In this document: in pieces, positions 29,389 to 38,825 of the stretch
How positions within the stretch are numbered: position 1 is the first letter of the stretch
Layout of the letters: every line of letters begins with the position of its first letter
Source of the DNA: Afipia clevelandensis ATCC 49720
GTDB lineage: Bacteria > Pseudomonadota > Alphaproteobacteria > Rhizobiales > Xanthobacteraceae
Direction of reading: 5' to 3'
Assembly (NCBI RefSeq): GCF_000336555.1
Contig: NZ_KB375281.1
Coordinates: 873,803-937,802 of the forward strand
DNA length: 64,000 nucleotides
Notes under the pieces: generated by a model
Databases searched by the model: none
What the model was told of the DNA's origin: nothing
What the model saw: only the letters and a program-made list of their open reading frames with translations
Program-made: the position numbers and the translations under genes

Positions 29389-30225
29389 CTACCTGCCGAG
29401 CGAAACCGCAAATGCGTCGCCATCCCTGAGGCCGAGTTCATAGGCGTTGCGGATGCCGTCCGGATTCCGGATATCGAACTGTCCGACATCGACCTTGCGG
29501 GAGGGTTGCGCATAGCTGCGCCCCTTGATCGCCGGGATGGATTTGTAGACGCGGGTCAGCAGCACAAGCGTGCGGCCGCCCGCGGCCTCGATCGGTTCGA
29601 TCGGTTCGACAGGAACATTATCGACAAGCCCGCCATCGAGGGCCGGCCGCCCAGCGATAAGCGTGACCGGCATGAACGGCGGAACGCCGCTGCTGGCCAT
29701 CAGCGCTTCGCGGAATTGCTGCGGATCGGTGAGGGAGCGCGCAGAAACGAATTCCGGACGAAATCCGAGGGCGCGCCCGAATCGAGGATGGACCGGATGA
29801 AATAGCTTCTTCTCTAACTGATAGGCGCCGATGCCAAGGGCGGCGCCAAGCGACGCAGGCAGGCCGCGCGGGAGGCGGGAGACCGCGGTCTGAAAGTCAG
29901 TCATCTGCTGCAGTTTTTTGAACGCATCTGCGTCAATGGTCTGGTGCAGAAGCTCGGTGTACATCGGACCGACAGGGCAAAGCGGGTCGCCGCGCCGCCA
30001 CGCCGCGAAATCGAAATTTCTGAGTTGCGGGTCGCAAGCTCCGATGACCCGCGCACGGGTTTCTTCTCCGGTGCCGAGCAGTGAGTAGACGGCCGCAAAG
30101 GCGCCGGCGCTGGCGCCGACCACGCGTGCTGGCGCGAGTCCGAGGCGATGGGCGGCGGCTTCATAGAATCCGCCCTGCCAATAGCAGCGGTTACCACCGC
30201 CTGCGAAAACCACCGCGTCGAACAT
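29389..30225 (-). CDS. patatin-like phospholipase
   Basis: Serine lipase/acyl hydrolase of 278 residues with the patatin Ser-Asp dyad. The glycine-rich oxyanion loop FAGGGNRCYW (8-17) is followed by the nucleophile elbow GASAG (37-41, Ser39) and the catalytic Asp in DGG (Asp197). No signal peptide is seen. The start at 30225 has GAAGG upstream; a GTG at 30255 is a weaker alternative. Likely role: membrane lipid turnover or effector-type hydrolysis; substrate unknown. Confidence 0.87.
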   Translation of the reverse strand: MFDAVVFAGGGNRCYWQGGFYEAAAHRLGLAPARVVGASAGAFAAVYSLLGTGEETRARVIGACDPQLRNFDFAAWRRGDPLCPVGPMYTELLHQTIDADAFKKLQQMTDFQTAVSRLPRGLPASLGAALGIGAYQLEKKLFHPVHPRFGRALGFRPEFVSARSLTDPQQFREALMASSGVPPFMPVTLIAGRPALDGGLVDNVPVEPIEPIEAAGGRTLVLLTRVYKSIPAIKGRSYAQPSRKVDVGQFDIRNPDGIRNAYELGLRDGDAFAVSLGR

Positions 30226-30315
30226 CAAGACCTTCGGATGCGTGCGTGAAAACACGCATCCATGCCAAACCGTGACGCGGCAGGCAACAGTCCGAAGACG
30301 GCCGGTGCAGGGCGG

Positions 30316-31218
30316 TCATTTATCCTTGCGGCCCCAGGTGAACAGGTTCACCGGGAAATCCGCGGCGTAGCGCCGAACTTTCGTTTGCGGCGGCGGCTCA
30401 TACGGCATGGCGACCGGCTCGATGACTTTCCGGTAGAGATGCCAGGTCGCATGGCCCAGCAGCGGGATGACAACCGTCAGGCCAAGGAAGAACGGGATCG
30501 TTCCGGCAACCAGCAACGCCGCGACGACCAGGCCCCACACGGCCATCGGAATCGGGTTCCGGGCTACCGCACGCACCGACGTGAGCATCGCATCCATAGC
30601 GCTGGCGTGCCGGTCGAGCATCAGCGGAAACGAGACAACACTGACGCAGAGAGCGACAAGCGCGAACAGGAAGCCGACGCCGCATCCCATTACGATGAGC
30701 CGGTGGCCTTCCGATGTCGTCATCACACGATTGAAGAAATCAGGAAAGCTCGATGCCGGCGCGTATCCGAACGTCGCGCTGTAGATCGACTGTGCCGCGG
30801 CCAGCCAAACCAGAAAAAGGATCAGCAGCATGACGCCGAAGGCAGCCATTGCGCCGATGGACGGCGAGCGAAGCACCCCGAGGGCATGAGAGGCGGTCGG
30901 CGTTTCACCGCGCTCCCGCCGCCGGCTGAGGTCGTAAAAGCCCAGTGCTGCGAACGGTCCGAGCAGTGCAAAGCCGGCGGCCAGAGGAAAGAGCAGGGGC
31001 AGTATCGAATAACCGAGCACGGTGCGCGCAAGAACAATGCCGAGAACAGGGTAGATCAGCGCCAGCAGGATCGCGTGAGTCGGCACGGCCTTGAAGTCGT
31101 CCCATCCGAGACGGAGCGCATCCCACAGGTCGTCGATGCCTATTTTCTGAACGGTGTATTTCGACAGATCGGTCGCGACCGGAAGCGTTCTCATATTGGT
31201 GGAAGCTGGATTGCTCAT
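30316..31218 (-). CDS. DUF2189-family integral membrane protein
   Basis: A 300-residue protein with about six hydrophobic segments. Signature text is VQKIGIDDLWDALRLGWDDFKAVPTHAILLALIYPVLGI near the N-terminus and SFPLMLDRHASAMDAMLTSVRAVARNPIPMAVWG later, both typical of DUF2189. Function unknown. The start at 31218 has CAGGAG at good spacing. The open frame continues upstream but lacks a ribosome-binding site. Confidence 0.85.
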   Translation of the reverse strand: MSNPASTNMRTLPVATDLSKYTVQKIGIDDLWDALRLGWDDFKAVPTHAILLALIYPVLGIVLARTVLGYSILPLLFPLAAGFALLGPFAALGFYDLSRRRERGETPTASHALGVLRSPSIGAMAAFGVMLLILFLVWLAAAQSIYSATFGYAPASSFPDFFNRVMTTSEGHRLIVMGCGVGFLFALVALCVSVVSFPLMLDRHASAMDAMLTSVRAVARNPIPMAVWGLVVAALLVAGTIPFFLGLTVVIPLLGHATWHLYRKVIEPVAMPYEPPPQTKVRRYAADFPVNLFTWGRKDK

Positions 31219-31611
31219 GGTGACTGTCTCCTGGCGATGCTGCGTTTGTGGCGCTGCGATTGCGTGTGGGGCACCGTGCAAGCAAAGAGTCTATCACGAT
31301 CATCCGGAAGCACATCCGGGAAGACATCACGATCGCTTGCGACAGGATAACTGCGCAGGCGCAGCAAAGTTCTCGGAAAGAACGAGAACAGAGGGCGGCT
31401 TGAGACAATGCGCGCTGTCACATCGCAGTCATTATGGCCTCTTTTAGGCGCATTTGATCGAATTCGCCGCAGCGCAATGTGGATGACTTGCATTGGCAAG
31501 CCACAGGCGGGCGTCTACACTCGTATGTGACTACCGGTGTGATGCGGCCGGACGTGCGGGGGAGCATCAATCAATCCACCAGTCAATCGACGGACTATCG
31601 GAGTTTTACAG
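31219..31611. other. intergenic region between divergent DUF2189 and DUF3597 genes
   Basis: About 390 bases without a supported gene. Both flanking genes read outward, so their promoters should lie here. I see no strong inverted repeat, RNA gene or operator. Confidence 0.5.
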
Positions 31612-31977
31612 ATGAGCATTTTTGGAAAGATCATGGGCGCGATTTTCGGCACCAAGGCCGAAGCTGCCGAGCCTGCCGGCGGTGCCGGAGCCCCTGCTGG
31701 CGGCGGCGCGAGCGTGCCAATGGTTGACGTGGCGCCGATCCTCGACAAGGCCGTCGCGGCCAAGGGCGAAAAGCTTGAATGGCGCACGTCGATCGTGGAC
31801 CTGATGAAGGCCCTCGATATCGATTCCAGCCTTTCCGCCCGCAAGGAATTGGCTAAGGAACTGAAGTACGACGGGGACACCAACGATTCCGCAAAGATGA
31901 ACATCTGGCTGCACAAGCAGGTCATGACCAAGCTCGCGGCCAACGGCGGAAAGCTGCCGGACGATCTGAAGCACTGA
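31612..31977 (+). CDS. DUF3597 family protein
   Basis: A 121-residue protein of unknown function. N-terminal MSIFGKIMGAIFG is followed by an Ala/Gly/Pro linker and a helical DUF3597 domain (VDVAPILDKAVAAKGEKLEWRTSIVDLMKALDID ... RKELAKELKYDGD). KMNIWLHKQVMTKLAANGGKLP closes it. No signal peptide or metal site is visible. It is monocistronic, with a strong terminator behind it. Confidence 0.85.
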   Translation: MSIFGKIMGAIFGTKAEAAEPAGGAGAPAGGGASVPMVDVAPILDKAVAAKGEKLEWRTSIVDLMKALDIDSSLSARKELAKELKYDGDTNDSAKMNIWLHKQVMTKLAANGGKLPDDLKH

Positions 31978-32020
31978 TTGCACTGGACCGAGATTGCCTT
32001 ACTCAAGGTCGTCTCATTGA

Positions 32021-32048
32021 AGGCCCGCCTCAAAAGGCGGGCCTTTTT
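32021..32048 (+). terminator. Rho-independent terminator after the DUF3597 gene
   Basis: Ten-base stem AGGCCCGCCT / AGGCGGGCCT with a CAAA loop and a following T5 run, 44 bases past the stop codon. Confidence 0.9.
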
Positions 32049-32192
32049 CTTTGCAGCGCACACATATGTTCATCTGTTCAAAGGATTGGCTACGGCATAC
32101 AAAATGCCACGCTGAACGAGTCCCGCCGGTTCGCGTTGGTTCGGGATGGCATTCGGCCAACAACGATCAACAACGCAAAGCGGGAAACGACC

Positions 32193-32984
32193 ATGACTGA
32201 ACTCAATCGCAGAAACATTCTCGCCGGCGGCGCGGCGACATTGGCCGGTACGGCTGCTCTGCCCGACACAGCGGCGGCAGAGGTTGGACTGAAAGCCGTA
32301 TTCCCGGTCGCGCAGGCAACGATCCCCATCGTCGGCCTGAAGGAGGTGTTTCCGGTCCGCCGCATTTATTGCATCGGCCGCAACTACGCGGCCCATGCCC
32401 GCGAAATGGGATCAGATCCGACACGCGAACCGCCGTTCTTCTTTCAGAAGCCAACGGATGCGATCCAGAACGTCGCCATCGGCACGGTTGCGGATCATCA
32501 ATATCCGCCGCTGACCAAGAACTATCATTACGAGGTTGAATTGGTCGCCGCATTGCGAGCGGGCGGATCAAACATCTCTCCGGAAAAAGCGCTGGATTGC
32601 GTTTATGGCTACGCGGTCGGGCTCGACATGACCCGCCGCGATCTGCAGCGCGCAATGGGCGATCAGAAGAAGCCATGGGAAATCGGCAAGAGCTTCGACC
32701 ATTCCGCTGTGCTCGGCCCGATTCATCCAGTGACGAAGACGGGACATTTCACCAAGGGCGCGATTTCGCTCGCGGTCAACGGAACGGTGAAGCAGAATTC
32801 CGATCTCAGCAACATGATCTGGAGTGTTGCCGAGCAGATTTCAAAGCTGTCGGAATCCTGCGAATTGAAGGCCGGCGACATCATCTATTCGGGCACGCCG
32901 GAGAATGTCGGGCCGGTGGTGAAGGGCGACGTGATCCTGTGCAAACTTCAGGGCCTGCCGGACATGTCGATCAAGATCGTCTAG
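32193..32984 (+). CDS. fumarylacetoacetate hydrolase-family protein with Tat-like signal
   Basis: FAH-fold C-C bond hydrolase or isomerase of 263 residues. The metal ligands Glu114 and Glu116 lie in YHYEVELVAA and Asp145 in YAVGLDMTRRDLQ; RRIYCIGRNYAAHAREMG is the usual FAHD1/fumarylpyruvate-hydrolase N-terminal motif. Unusually, it is preceded by a twin-arginine-like leader (RRNILAGGAATLAG, residues 6-19), predicting periplasmic export of a folded, metal-loaded enzyme. The sequence GLKxVFPV occurs twice (32-39 and 48-55), a small internal duplication after the leader. The start at 32193 has GGGAAA upstream. Confidence 0.83.
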   Translation: MTELNRRNILAGGAATLAGTAALPDTAAAEVGLKAVFPVAQATIPIVGLKEVFPVRRIYCIGRNYAAHAREMGSDPTREPPFFFQKPTDAIQNVAIGTVADHQYPPLTKNYHYEVELVAALRAGGSNISPEKALDCVYGYAVGLDMTRRDLQRAMGDQKKPWEIGKSFDHSAVLGPIHPVTKTGHFTKGAISLAVNGTVKQNSDLSNMIWSVAEQISKLSESCELKAGDIIYSGTPENVGPVVKGDVILCKLQGLPDMSIKIV

Positions 32985-33007
32985 CCGGGACTTGCCGGTT
33001 CAAACGT

Positions 33008-33031
33008 AAAAGCCCGCCACCGGCGGGCTTT
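33008..33031. terminator. bidirectional terminator between FAH and GNAT genes
   Basis: Stem AAAGCCCGCC / GGCGGGCTTT with a three-base loop lies between convergent genes. A-rich and T-rich flanks on both strands would allow it to stop transcription from either side. Confidence 0.8.
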
Positions 33032-33051
33032 ATCTGTTGCGGATCGCAAAA

Positions 33052-33318
33052 TCACGCGGCGATGTCCGCGAACTCCGGATGCTTGTCGAGGTAGTCGACG
33101 ACAAAACCGCAGGCCGCGACCACCTTCAGCCCGTCTGCGCGGATCTGTTCCAGCGCACCTTGCACAAGCTGAGAGGCAATGCCACGGCCGCGAAGTGCAG
33201 GCGGCGTTTCGGTGTGAGTGATGATAACTTTGCCCGGCGCAAGCCGGTAATTGGCGAAGGCCGTTGTGCCGTCGACATCGAGTTCATATCGGCTCAACGC
33301 CGTGTTGTTGCGAACCAT
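33052..33318 (-). CDS. small GNAT-family N-acetyltransferase (YjdJ-like), copy 2
   Basis: Minimal acetyltransferase of 88 residues with the acetyl-CoA loop LRGRGIASQLVQGAL and the strand-helix text VIITHTETPP. Proteins of this size are the YjdJ/Gtlf3b-type GNATs; substrate unknown. The start at 33318 has AAGGG upstream. It lies 26 bases after a paralogue with the same layout (YxLxxxG, ITxxHTExPPxLxGxGI, DYLxKHPEFAD), a clear tandem duplication. Confidence 0.83.
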   Translation of the reverse strand: MVRNNTALSRYELDVDGTTAFANYRLAPGKVIITHTETPPALRGRGIASQLVQGALEQIRADGLKVVAACGFVVDYLDKHPEFADIAA

Positions 33319-33344
33319 GATCTGCCCTTGTTTTTCAGCTTTGG

Positions 33345-33620
33345 TTATTTCAGCAGGTCGGCGTAGGCGGGATGCTTTTCGATATACGCTTTGACAAAGG
33401 GACATCGCGGAACGACCTTCAGACCGGCCGCGCGAACCTGGTCCAGTGCACCCTTGATCAGCTTCGATCCGATACCCTTGCCGCCCAGCTCGGGCGGAAC
33501 CTCGGTATGAACGAATGTGATGACGCCGTCGGAAATCTCGTAGTAGGTCGCCGCGATGTGGCCCTCGGCTTCGAGCTGGTAGCGCTTTTGGGCCGGATTG
33601 TTCTGGACGGCGTCGGTCAT
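33345..33620 (-). CDS. small GNAT-family N-acetyltransferase (YjdJ-like), copy 1
   Basis: A 91-residue paralogue of the downstream gene. The acetyl-CoA loop is LGGKGIGSKLIKGAL, and the C-terminal CPFVKAYIEKHPAYADLL matches GFVVDYLDKHPEFAD in the partner. The start at 33620 (MTDAVQNNPAQKRYQLEAEG) was chosen by alignment with the paralogue. The longer open frame to 33725 is not needed. The two genes are likely one transcript. Confidence 0.8.
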   Translation of the reverse strand: MTDAVQNNPAQKRYQLEAEGHIAATYYEISDGVITFVHTEVPPELGGKGIGSKLIKGALDQVRAAGLKVVPRCPFVKAYIEKHPAYADLLK

Positions 33621-33827
33621 TCCATCATTCCACGTATTGAACGGGCCGCCGGGACGGCAAGCATGACGTAAAGCAAGCCGACAAGAACCGGTTCCGGAGG
33701 TCTTGTAAAGATTGGCGTTACTCATAGGTCATTTGAAGACATACCATGAGGCGGCCACTGGTCGTTTGGACGAGGCGTGTCTGACCATCGAGCCGCCGTC
33801 GTATGCCTTCGTGAAATGGAGGTATCC

Positions 33828-34235
33828 ATGACAGTCGATCGGTTTTTGGACATACATCGGCCTTGGGAAGATTGGGCCGGCATGGCGCTCGGGCTGCTGA
33901 TAGCCCTGTCGCCCTGGATGACCGGCGAAGCGAACAACGGTCTCGGCGCACACGCCGATTCTGGAGTGGAGCTTCTGAACGCGGTTTGCGTTGGTATCCT
34001 CGTCTTCGGCTTGTCCCAGCTCGAATACATCGTCCTTCGGCGCTGGGAGGAGGCGTGCGAAATCGCCCTTGGCTTCTGGCTGATCGCGTCGCCTCACATC
34101 TTTGCCTACTCGGGCGGCGGAACGCTCAGGCTGTGGCACACGGCGTTCGGCGGCGTCGTAATCCTGCTCGGCGTCCTGAAACTCTGGCAGGATTGGGATT
34201 TGAGCGACGAGGAATTGGCCCGGCACGGGCAGTAA
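33828..34235 (+). CDS. SPW-repeat membrane protein
   Basis: A 135-residue membrane protein with two SPW-type repeats: WAGMALGLLIALSPWMTG and ACEIALGFWLIASPHIFAY. There are four hydrophobic segments in all. The N-terminus MTVDRFLDIHRPWEDW is typical of alphaproteobacterial members. Function unknown. The start at 33828 is fixed by a perfect GGAGG five bases upstream. Confidence 0.85.
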   Translation: MTVDRFLDIHRPWEDWAGMALGLLIALSPWMTGEANNGLGAHADSGVELLNAVCVGILVFGLSQLEYIVLRRWEEACEIALGFWLIASPHIFAYSGGGTLRLWHTAFGGVVILLGVLKLWQDWDLSDEELARHGQ

Positions 34236-34277
34236 CGGAGCAGGGAGCGCGGGCAGCGCCTGACCAGCGGCCACCAA

Positions 34278-34307
34278 AATCGCCGGCTTCTGGTGAAGCC
34301 GGCGATT
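34278..34307 (-). terminator. terminator for uvrA
   Basis: A 13-base stem AATCGCCGGCTTC / GAAGCCGGCGATT with a TGGT loop lies between the convergent SPW and uvrA genes. On the minus strand it ends in a short T run, so it best serves uvrA. Confidence 0.78.
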
Positions 34308-34340
34308 GCGCGTTCGATGACGACGGACGGTCGAAACGAG

Positions 34341-37325
34341 CTATTCGGCCGCCTCGTCGGCGCTGAAAATCTTGCCGGCGCGGCCTTTCTTCAGGACAGG
34401 CGCGAGGAATTTTCCGGTGTAGCTGCGCGGCGCCTTGACGATGTCTTCCGGCGGACCCCAGGCGACGATTTCACCACCGCCATCACCGCCTTCAGGACCG
34501 AGGTCGATCACCCAGTCAGCGGTCTTGATGACTTCAAGATTATGCTCGATCACCACGACGCTGTTGCCCTGCGCCACAAGCTCGTGGAGCACTTCGAGCA
34601 GCTTGGCGACATCGTGGAAATGCAGTCCCGTAGTCGGCTCGTCGAGGATGTAGAGCGTGCGGCCGGTGGCACGCTTGCTCAGTTCCTTGGCGAGCTTGAC
34701 GCGCTGGGCTTCGCCGCCGGACAGCGTGGTCGCCTGCTGGCCGACATGGATATAGCCGAGGCCGACGCGCTGCAGTGTCTTGAAGGTCTCCCGAACCCGC
34801 GGCACCGCCTTGAAGAACTCGGCGGCTTCGTCGACCGTCATGTCGAGCACGTCCGCGATGGACTTGCCTTTGAACAGCACATCCAGCGTTTCGCGGTTGT
34901 AGCGCTTGCCCTTGCAGGTATCGCAGGTGACATAGACATCCGGCAGGAAGTGCATCTCGATCTTGATCAGGCCGTCGCCCTGGCAGGCCTCGCACCGGCC
35001 GCCCTTGACGTTGAACGAGAAGCGTCCCGGCTCATAGCCACGCGCCTTCGACTCCGGCAGCCCGGCGAACCATTCGCGGATCGGCGTGAACGCGCCTGTA
35101 TAGGTCGCGGGATTGGAACGCGGCGTGCGTCCAATCGGCGACTGGTCGATGTCGATGATCTTGTCGATATGCTCGAGACCCTCGATACGATCGTGCGGAG
35201 CAGGGCCTTCCGAGGCGTTGTTGAGCTTGCGGGCGATCGCCTTGTAGAGCGTGTCGATGAGCAGGGTCGACTTGCCGCCGCCGGACACACCGGTGACGCA
35301 GGTAAACAGCCCGAGCGGAATCTCGGCGGATACGTTTTTCAGATTATTTCCGCGCGCGTTGATGACCTTGATGGTGCGGCGATGGTTCGGCGGCCGGCGC
35401 TCCGGGATCGGGACATACATCTCGCCGGTGAGATATTTGCCCGTCAGCGATTTCGGGCTTGTCTTGATCTGCTGCGGCGTGCCTTGCGCGACGATGTTGC
35501 CGCCGTTCACACCGGCGCCCGGGCCGACGTCGACGACATAGTCGGCGGTCTCGATGGCATCCTCGTCGTGTTCGACAACGATGACCGTATTGCCGAGGTT
35601 GCGCAGCCGTCGCAGGGTTTCGAGCAGGCGGGCATTGTCGCGCTGGTGGAGGCCGATGGATGGCTCGTCCAGCACATAGAGCACGCCGGTCAGGCCGGAG
35701 CCGATCTGCGAGGCAAGGCGGATGCGCTGGCTTTCGCCGCCGGACAGGGTGCCCGACGAGCGCGACAACGTCAGATAGTTCAGGCCGACATCCAGCAGGA
35801 ACGACAGGCGTTCGCGGATTTCCTTCAGGATTCGCGCGGCGATTTCGTTCTGCTGCTTGTTGAGACTGGCCGGTACGCTTTCAAACCATTCTCCGGCACG
35901 CATCACCGATAGCTCGGAGATCTCGCCGATGTGCTTTCCGCCGATCTTGACGCTGAGCGCCTCCGGCTTCAGGCGATGGCCGTGACAGGCTTCGCAGGGC
36001 ACGTCGCTGAAATATTTGCCGAGTTCCTCGCGCGCCCATTCGCTTTCGGTTTCGCGGAAGCGGCGTTCGATATTGGTCACCACGCCCTCGAATGGCTTCT
36101 TGGTGTCGTAGGAGCGGACGCCGTCCTCATAGGAAAACTTGATCTCGTCGTCACCGGAGCCGAACAGAATGGCATTCTGCGTTTTCTTCGGCAGGTCCTT
36201 CCATTTGGTGTCGAGCGTGAATTTATAGAACTTGCCGAGCGCCTGCAGCGTCTGGACATAGTAAGGCGACGACGACTTGGCCCAGGGCGCGATCGCGCCC
36301 TTGCGCAGGGTCGCTTCCTTGTCCGGAATCACGAGTTCGGCGTCGATATGCTGCTCGATGCCGAGGCCGCCGCATTTGGGGCAGGCGCCATAGGGATTGT
36401 TGAAGGAGAACAGCCGCGGTTCGATTTCCGGAATCGTGAAGCCGGACACCGGGCAGGCGAACTTCTCCGAAAACAGAATGCGCTCGGGCCCGCTCTTGTC
36501 GTGGATTTTCGCGGTTTTCTTTTCCGGCTTCTTGTCCGATGAGGCCTCGGCGCCAGCAGGCGCATCCGCGAACTCGATGACGGCAAGGCCGTCGGCGAGT
36601 TTCAACGCCGTTTCAAACGATTCAGCGAGACGCTGCGCCATGTCCGGACGCACCACGATGCGATCGACAACGACGTCGATGTCGTGGGGGAATTTCTTGT
36701 CGAGGACCGGAGCTTCGGCAAGCTCGTAAAACTTGCCGTCGACCTTGACGCGCTGAAAGCCCTTTTTGAGGTATTCGGCGAATTCCTTCTTGTACTCGCC
36801 CTTGCGGCCCTGCACGACAGGTGCAAGCAGATAAAGCCGCGTTCCTTCAGGAAGCGCGAGAACCCGGTCCACCATCTGGGAGACGGTCTGGCTTTCAATG
36901 GGAAGGCCGGTTGCCGGCGAATACGGAACGCCCACTCGCGCCCACAACAGGCGCATGTAGTCGTAGATCTCGGTCACGGTGCCGACCGTCGAGCGGGGAT
37001 TTTTCGATGTGGTCTTCTGTTCGATGGAAATTGCCGGCGACAATCCGTCGATCTGGTCGACGTCCGGCTTCTGCATCATTTCGAGGAACTGACGGGCATA
37101 CGCGGAAAGCGATTCGACATAGCGGCGCTGACCTTCGGCATAGATCGTGTCGAAGGCGAGGGAGGATTTTCCCGAGCCGGACAGGCCGGTGAACACCACC
37201 AGCTTGTCGCGTGGAATTTCGAGGTCGATGTTCTTGAGGTTGTGCTCCCGCGCGCCGCGGATGGTGATGGCGCGCAGGCTCGAGCCAGCGGGGGTCTTTC
37301 GGCTTGCCTTGATCACTTCGTCCAT
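34341..37325 (-). CDS. uvrA: excinuclease ABC subunit A
   Basis: Damage-recognition ATPase of nucleotide excision repair, 994 residues. Two ABC modules are visible: Walker A GLSGSGKS (47-54) and GVSGGGKS in the second half, plus signature motifs [15 protein letters not shown] and [15 protein letters not shown]. The C-terminal zinc finger is intact (CEACQGDG ... [10 protein letters not shown]). The first finger reads CPVSG ... CPKCGG, so one of its four Cys is Ser. A LexA box lies about 100 bases upstream, predicting SOS induction. Confidence 0.98.
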   Translation of the reverse strand: MDEVIKASRKTPAGSSLRAITIRGAREHNLKNIDLEIPRDKLVVFTGLSGSGKSSLAFDTIYAEGQRRYVESLSAYARQFLEMMQKPDVDQIDGLSPAISIEQKTTSKNPRSTVGTVTEIYDYMRLLWARVGVPYSPATGLPIESQTVSQMVDRVLALPEGTRLYLLAPVVQGRKGEYKKEFAEYLKKGFQRVKVDGKFYELAEAPVLDKKFPHDIDVVVDRIVVRPDMAQRLAESFETALKLADGLAVIEFADAPAGAEASSDKKPEKKTAKIHDKSGPERILFSEKFACPVSGFTIPEIEPRLFSFNNPYGACPKCGGLGIEQHIDAELVIPDKEATLRKGAIAPWAKSSSPYYVQTLQALGKFYKFTLDTKWKDLPKKTQNAILFGSGDDEIKFSYEDGVRSYDTKKPFEGVVTNIERRFRETESEWAREELGKYFSDVPCEACHGHRLKPEALSVKIGGKHIGEISELSVMRAGEWFESVPASLNKQQNEIAARILKEIRERLSFLLDVGLNYLTLSRSSGTLSGGESQRIRLASQIGSGLTGVLYVLDEPSIGLHQRDNARLLETLRRLRNLGNTVIVVEHDEDAIETADYVVDVGPGAGVNGGNIVAQGTPQQIKTSPKSLTGKYLTGEMYVPIPERRPPNHRRTIKVINARGNNLKNVSAEIPLGLFTCVTGVSGGGKSTLLIDTLYKAIARKLNNASEGPAPHDRIEGLEHIDKIIDIDQSPIGRTPRSNPATYTGAFTPIREWFAGLPESKARGYEPGRFSFNVKGGRCEACQGDGLIKIEMHFLPDVYVTCDTCKGKRYNRETLDVLFKGKSIADVLDMTVDEAAEFFKAVPRVRETFKTLQRVGLGYIHVGQQATTLSGGEAQRVKLAKELSKRATGRTLYILDEPTTGLHFHDVAKLLEVLHELVAQGNSVVVIEHNLEVIKTADWVIDLGPEGGDGGGEIVAWGPPEDIVKAPRSYTGKFLAPVLKKGRAGKIFSADEAAE

Positions 37326-37425
37326 GAGGGTTTCCGGTGGCGCGTGCTGCGCAATGAAGGCGCTATCCCGGAAAACGTCATGACCGCTCGCCGGTTTCTC
37401 GTTCTCGATCAGATTCCTGTCCGCA

Positions 37426-37440
37426 GAACATAGTAAGAAC
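37426..37440 (-). promoter_or_regulatory. LexA (SOS) box upstream of uvrA
   Basis: GTTC-TTACTAT-GTTC on the minus strand fits the alphaproteobacterial LexA consensus GTTC-N7-GTTC exactly. It lies 101 bases from the uvrA start codon, and uvrA is a classic SOS gene. Confidence 0.82.
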
Positions 37441-37460
37441 AGGACTGGATTTCCAGTCCT
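37441..37460. repeat. short palindrome next to uvrA LexA box
   Basis: Perfect 20-base inverted repeat with AGGACTGGA / TCCAGTCCT arms directly abutting the LexA box. No T-tract follows. It may be an additional regulatory site or part of the uvrA 5' leader. Confidence 0.4.
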
Positions 37461-37522
37461 GTCTGCAATCCATCAACTGGTTGATTGCCGTCCGCGACAT
37501 CCACGATATGGGGCCTGTTTTG

Positions 37523-37555
37523 CAAACAAAAAGGCCGGCTCAAGAGCCGGCCTTT
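37523..37555 (-). terminator. terminator for the outer-membrane protein gene
   Basis: Stem AAGGCCGGCT / AGCCGGCCTT with a CAAG loop. On the minus strand it runs into CTTTTTGTTTG, giving the T-run expected downstream of the minus-strand barrel gene. Confidence 0.87.
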
Positions 37556-37600
37556 CCGTGGTCCTGAAAACCCGGGAGGAGTTTGTCAGGTATTTAACGC

Positions 37601-38323
37601 TCAGTACTTTGCGACGACCGGGCCACCCCAGTTGAAGCGATAGTTCAGGCCAACCTTCACAGTGTGGAGGTCGTCCTTGTAGGACAGGGCCTGAGCGCCG
37701 CCGTTGGTGTAGGCGACATTGGTGGTGTCGAAGTTGTAGTACTGGTACTCAACCTTCGCCGACCAGGCCGGAGCGAACATGTATTCGAGGCCGCCACCGA
37801 CGGTGTAGCCGGTCGACTGGCGATCGGTCACAGCCGGCAGGAAGCCAGCGGTCGCAGCGAGGCCAGCGTCGTCACGGAACGCGACACCGCCCTTGGCGTA
37901 GATCAGGCCCGGACCCCAGGTGTAGCCGAGGCGGCCGGTGACCGAAGCAAGCCAGTCGGACTTGTCGCGGAGCACGTCAACGCCGTTGGTGAAGTTGCGG
38001 TCGTTGCTCGACAGGCCGGAAATCTGGCCTTCGATACCGACCAGCCAGTTCGGAGCGAACTGGTAGTCAGCGCCGATCTGACCGCCGCCGAGGAAGGCTG
38101 CGTCACGGTTGCTTCCAGCGAGGGTTGCGTCGGTGGTGGCGAAGCCATCGTCACCGCCGAAGGCAGCGCCGATGTGCACACCGGCGTAGAAGCCGGTCCA
38201 GTTGTAGATCGGCGCGGCATAAACCGGCGCCTTGGTGTAGGTGCGGGCCGGCAGGTCAGCAGCGACTGCCGAGGCAGTGCCGAGGGCAACCAGCGCCACG
38301 GTGCCGAGCAAGAACTTCTTCAT
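37601..38323 (-). CDS. outer-membrane beta-barrel protein (Omp25/RopB-like)
   Basis: Eight-stranded barrel porin-like protein of 240 residues. The signal peptide MKKFLLGTVALVALGTASAVAA is followed by DLPARTYTKAP and NWTGFYAGVHIG, a pattern repeated in many Rhizobiales surface proteins. Alternating strands end with VKVGLNYRFNWGGPVVAKY, whose aromatic near-C-terminal residues suit BAM insertion. The start at 38323 has GGAG upstream; the open frame extending 300 bases further 5' is intergenic. A strong terminator follows, consistent with an abundant monocistronic product. Confidence 0.9.
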   Translation of the reverse strand: MKKFLLGTVALVALGTASAVAADLPARTYTKAPVYAAPIYNWTGFYAGVHIGAAFGGDDGFATTDATLAGSNRDAAFLGGGQIGADYQFAPNWLVGIEGQISGLSSNDRNFTNGVDVLRDKSDWLASVTGRLGYTWGPGLIYAKGGVAFRDDAGLAATAGFLPAVTDRQSTGYTVGGGLEYMFAPAWSAKVEYQYYNFDTTNVAYTNGGAQALSYKDDLHTVKVGLNYRFNWGGPVVAKY

Positions 38324-38825
38324 CTCATCTTCTCCAGTTTTGATCCGTTCCGATTTTTCGGGGCGGTTTTCCAAGGCGCGAACGACGGGGCGCAAACGCA
38401 ATGGGATTCGATTTCGTGAATCGGAATATACCGGCTTCCGCCAAAAATGCCGTCTCCGAAATGCAACAGTCAGAAGGGAAGTGAAGGTTCCTAAGACAAG
38501 GAAATGCTTAGGATATTCGGTTCCATCGCACCATGTTTTGATCACGTTTTCGTCACATTCCGTGACGCGGCGACGGACGGTGGATTGTTCCTCAATGAGT
38601 TGTTTGTCGAGTTCCGCTTGCACGAGAACAAAAAAGGTACATATTGTGTCTGGGTTTTGTCGGCGGCTTGCGTGTGGATAACCGTCGCGCCGGGCTCATG
38701 GCACAGGCCGGAGCGTATAGGGTCAATTTCGGAGCGGGCCTTTCCTGAGGCGGGAAGCCGTCCGCGATCATAAATCCTGACAGATTCGGGCGCACCGTCT
38801 GCGTGCGCGAAAGTGGAGAGCGTCA
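38324..38825. other. 500-base divergent promoter region of omp and ssb
   Basis: No supported gene; the open frames here have no recognisable product and poor starts. It holds the promoters of two outward-reading genes. CGTCAC-ATTCC-GTGACG (38551-38567) is a small inverted repeat. GAAC-N7-GTAC (38626-38640) resembles a LexA box with one mismatch. Confidence 0.5.

Noticed and set aside
34293-35912. Long plus-strand open frame opposite uvrA
   Set aside because: It lies wholly antisense to uvrA, whose motifs are unmistakable. The translated sequence has no family features and reflects high G+C codon bias.
38626-38640. GAAC-N7-GTAC as a LexA box for ssb
   Set aside because: One mismatch in an invariant half-site and 185 bases from the ssb start; not strong enough to call.
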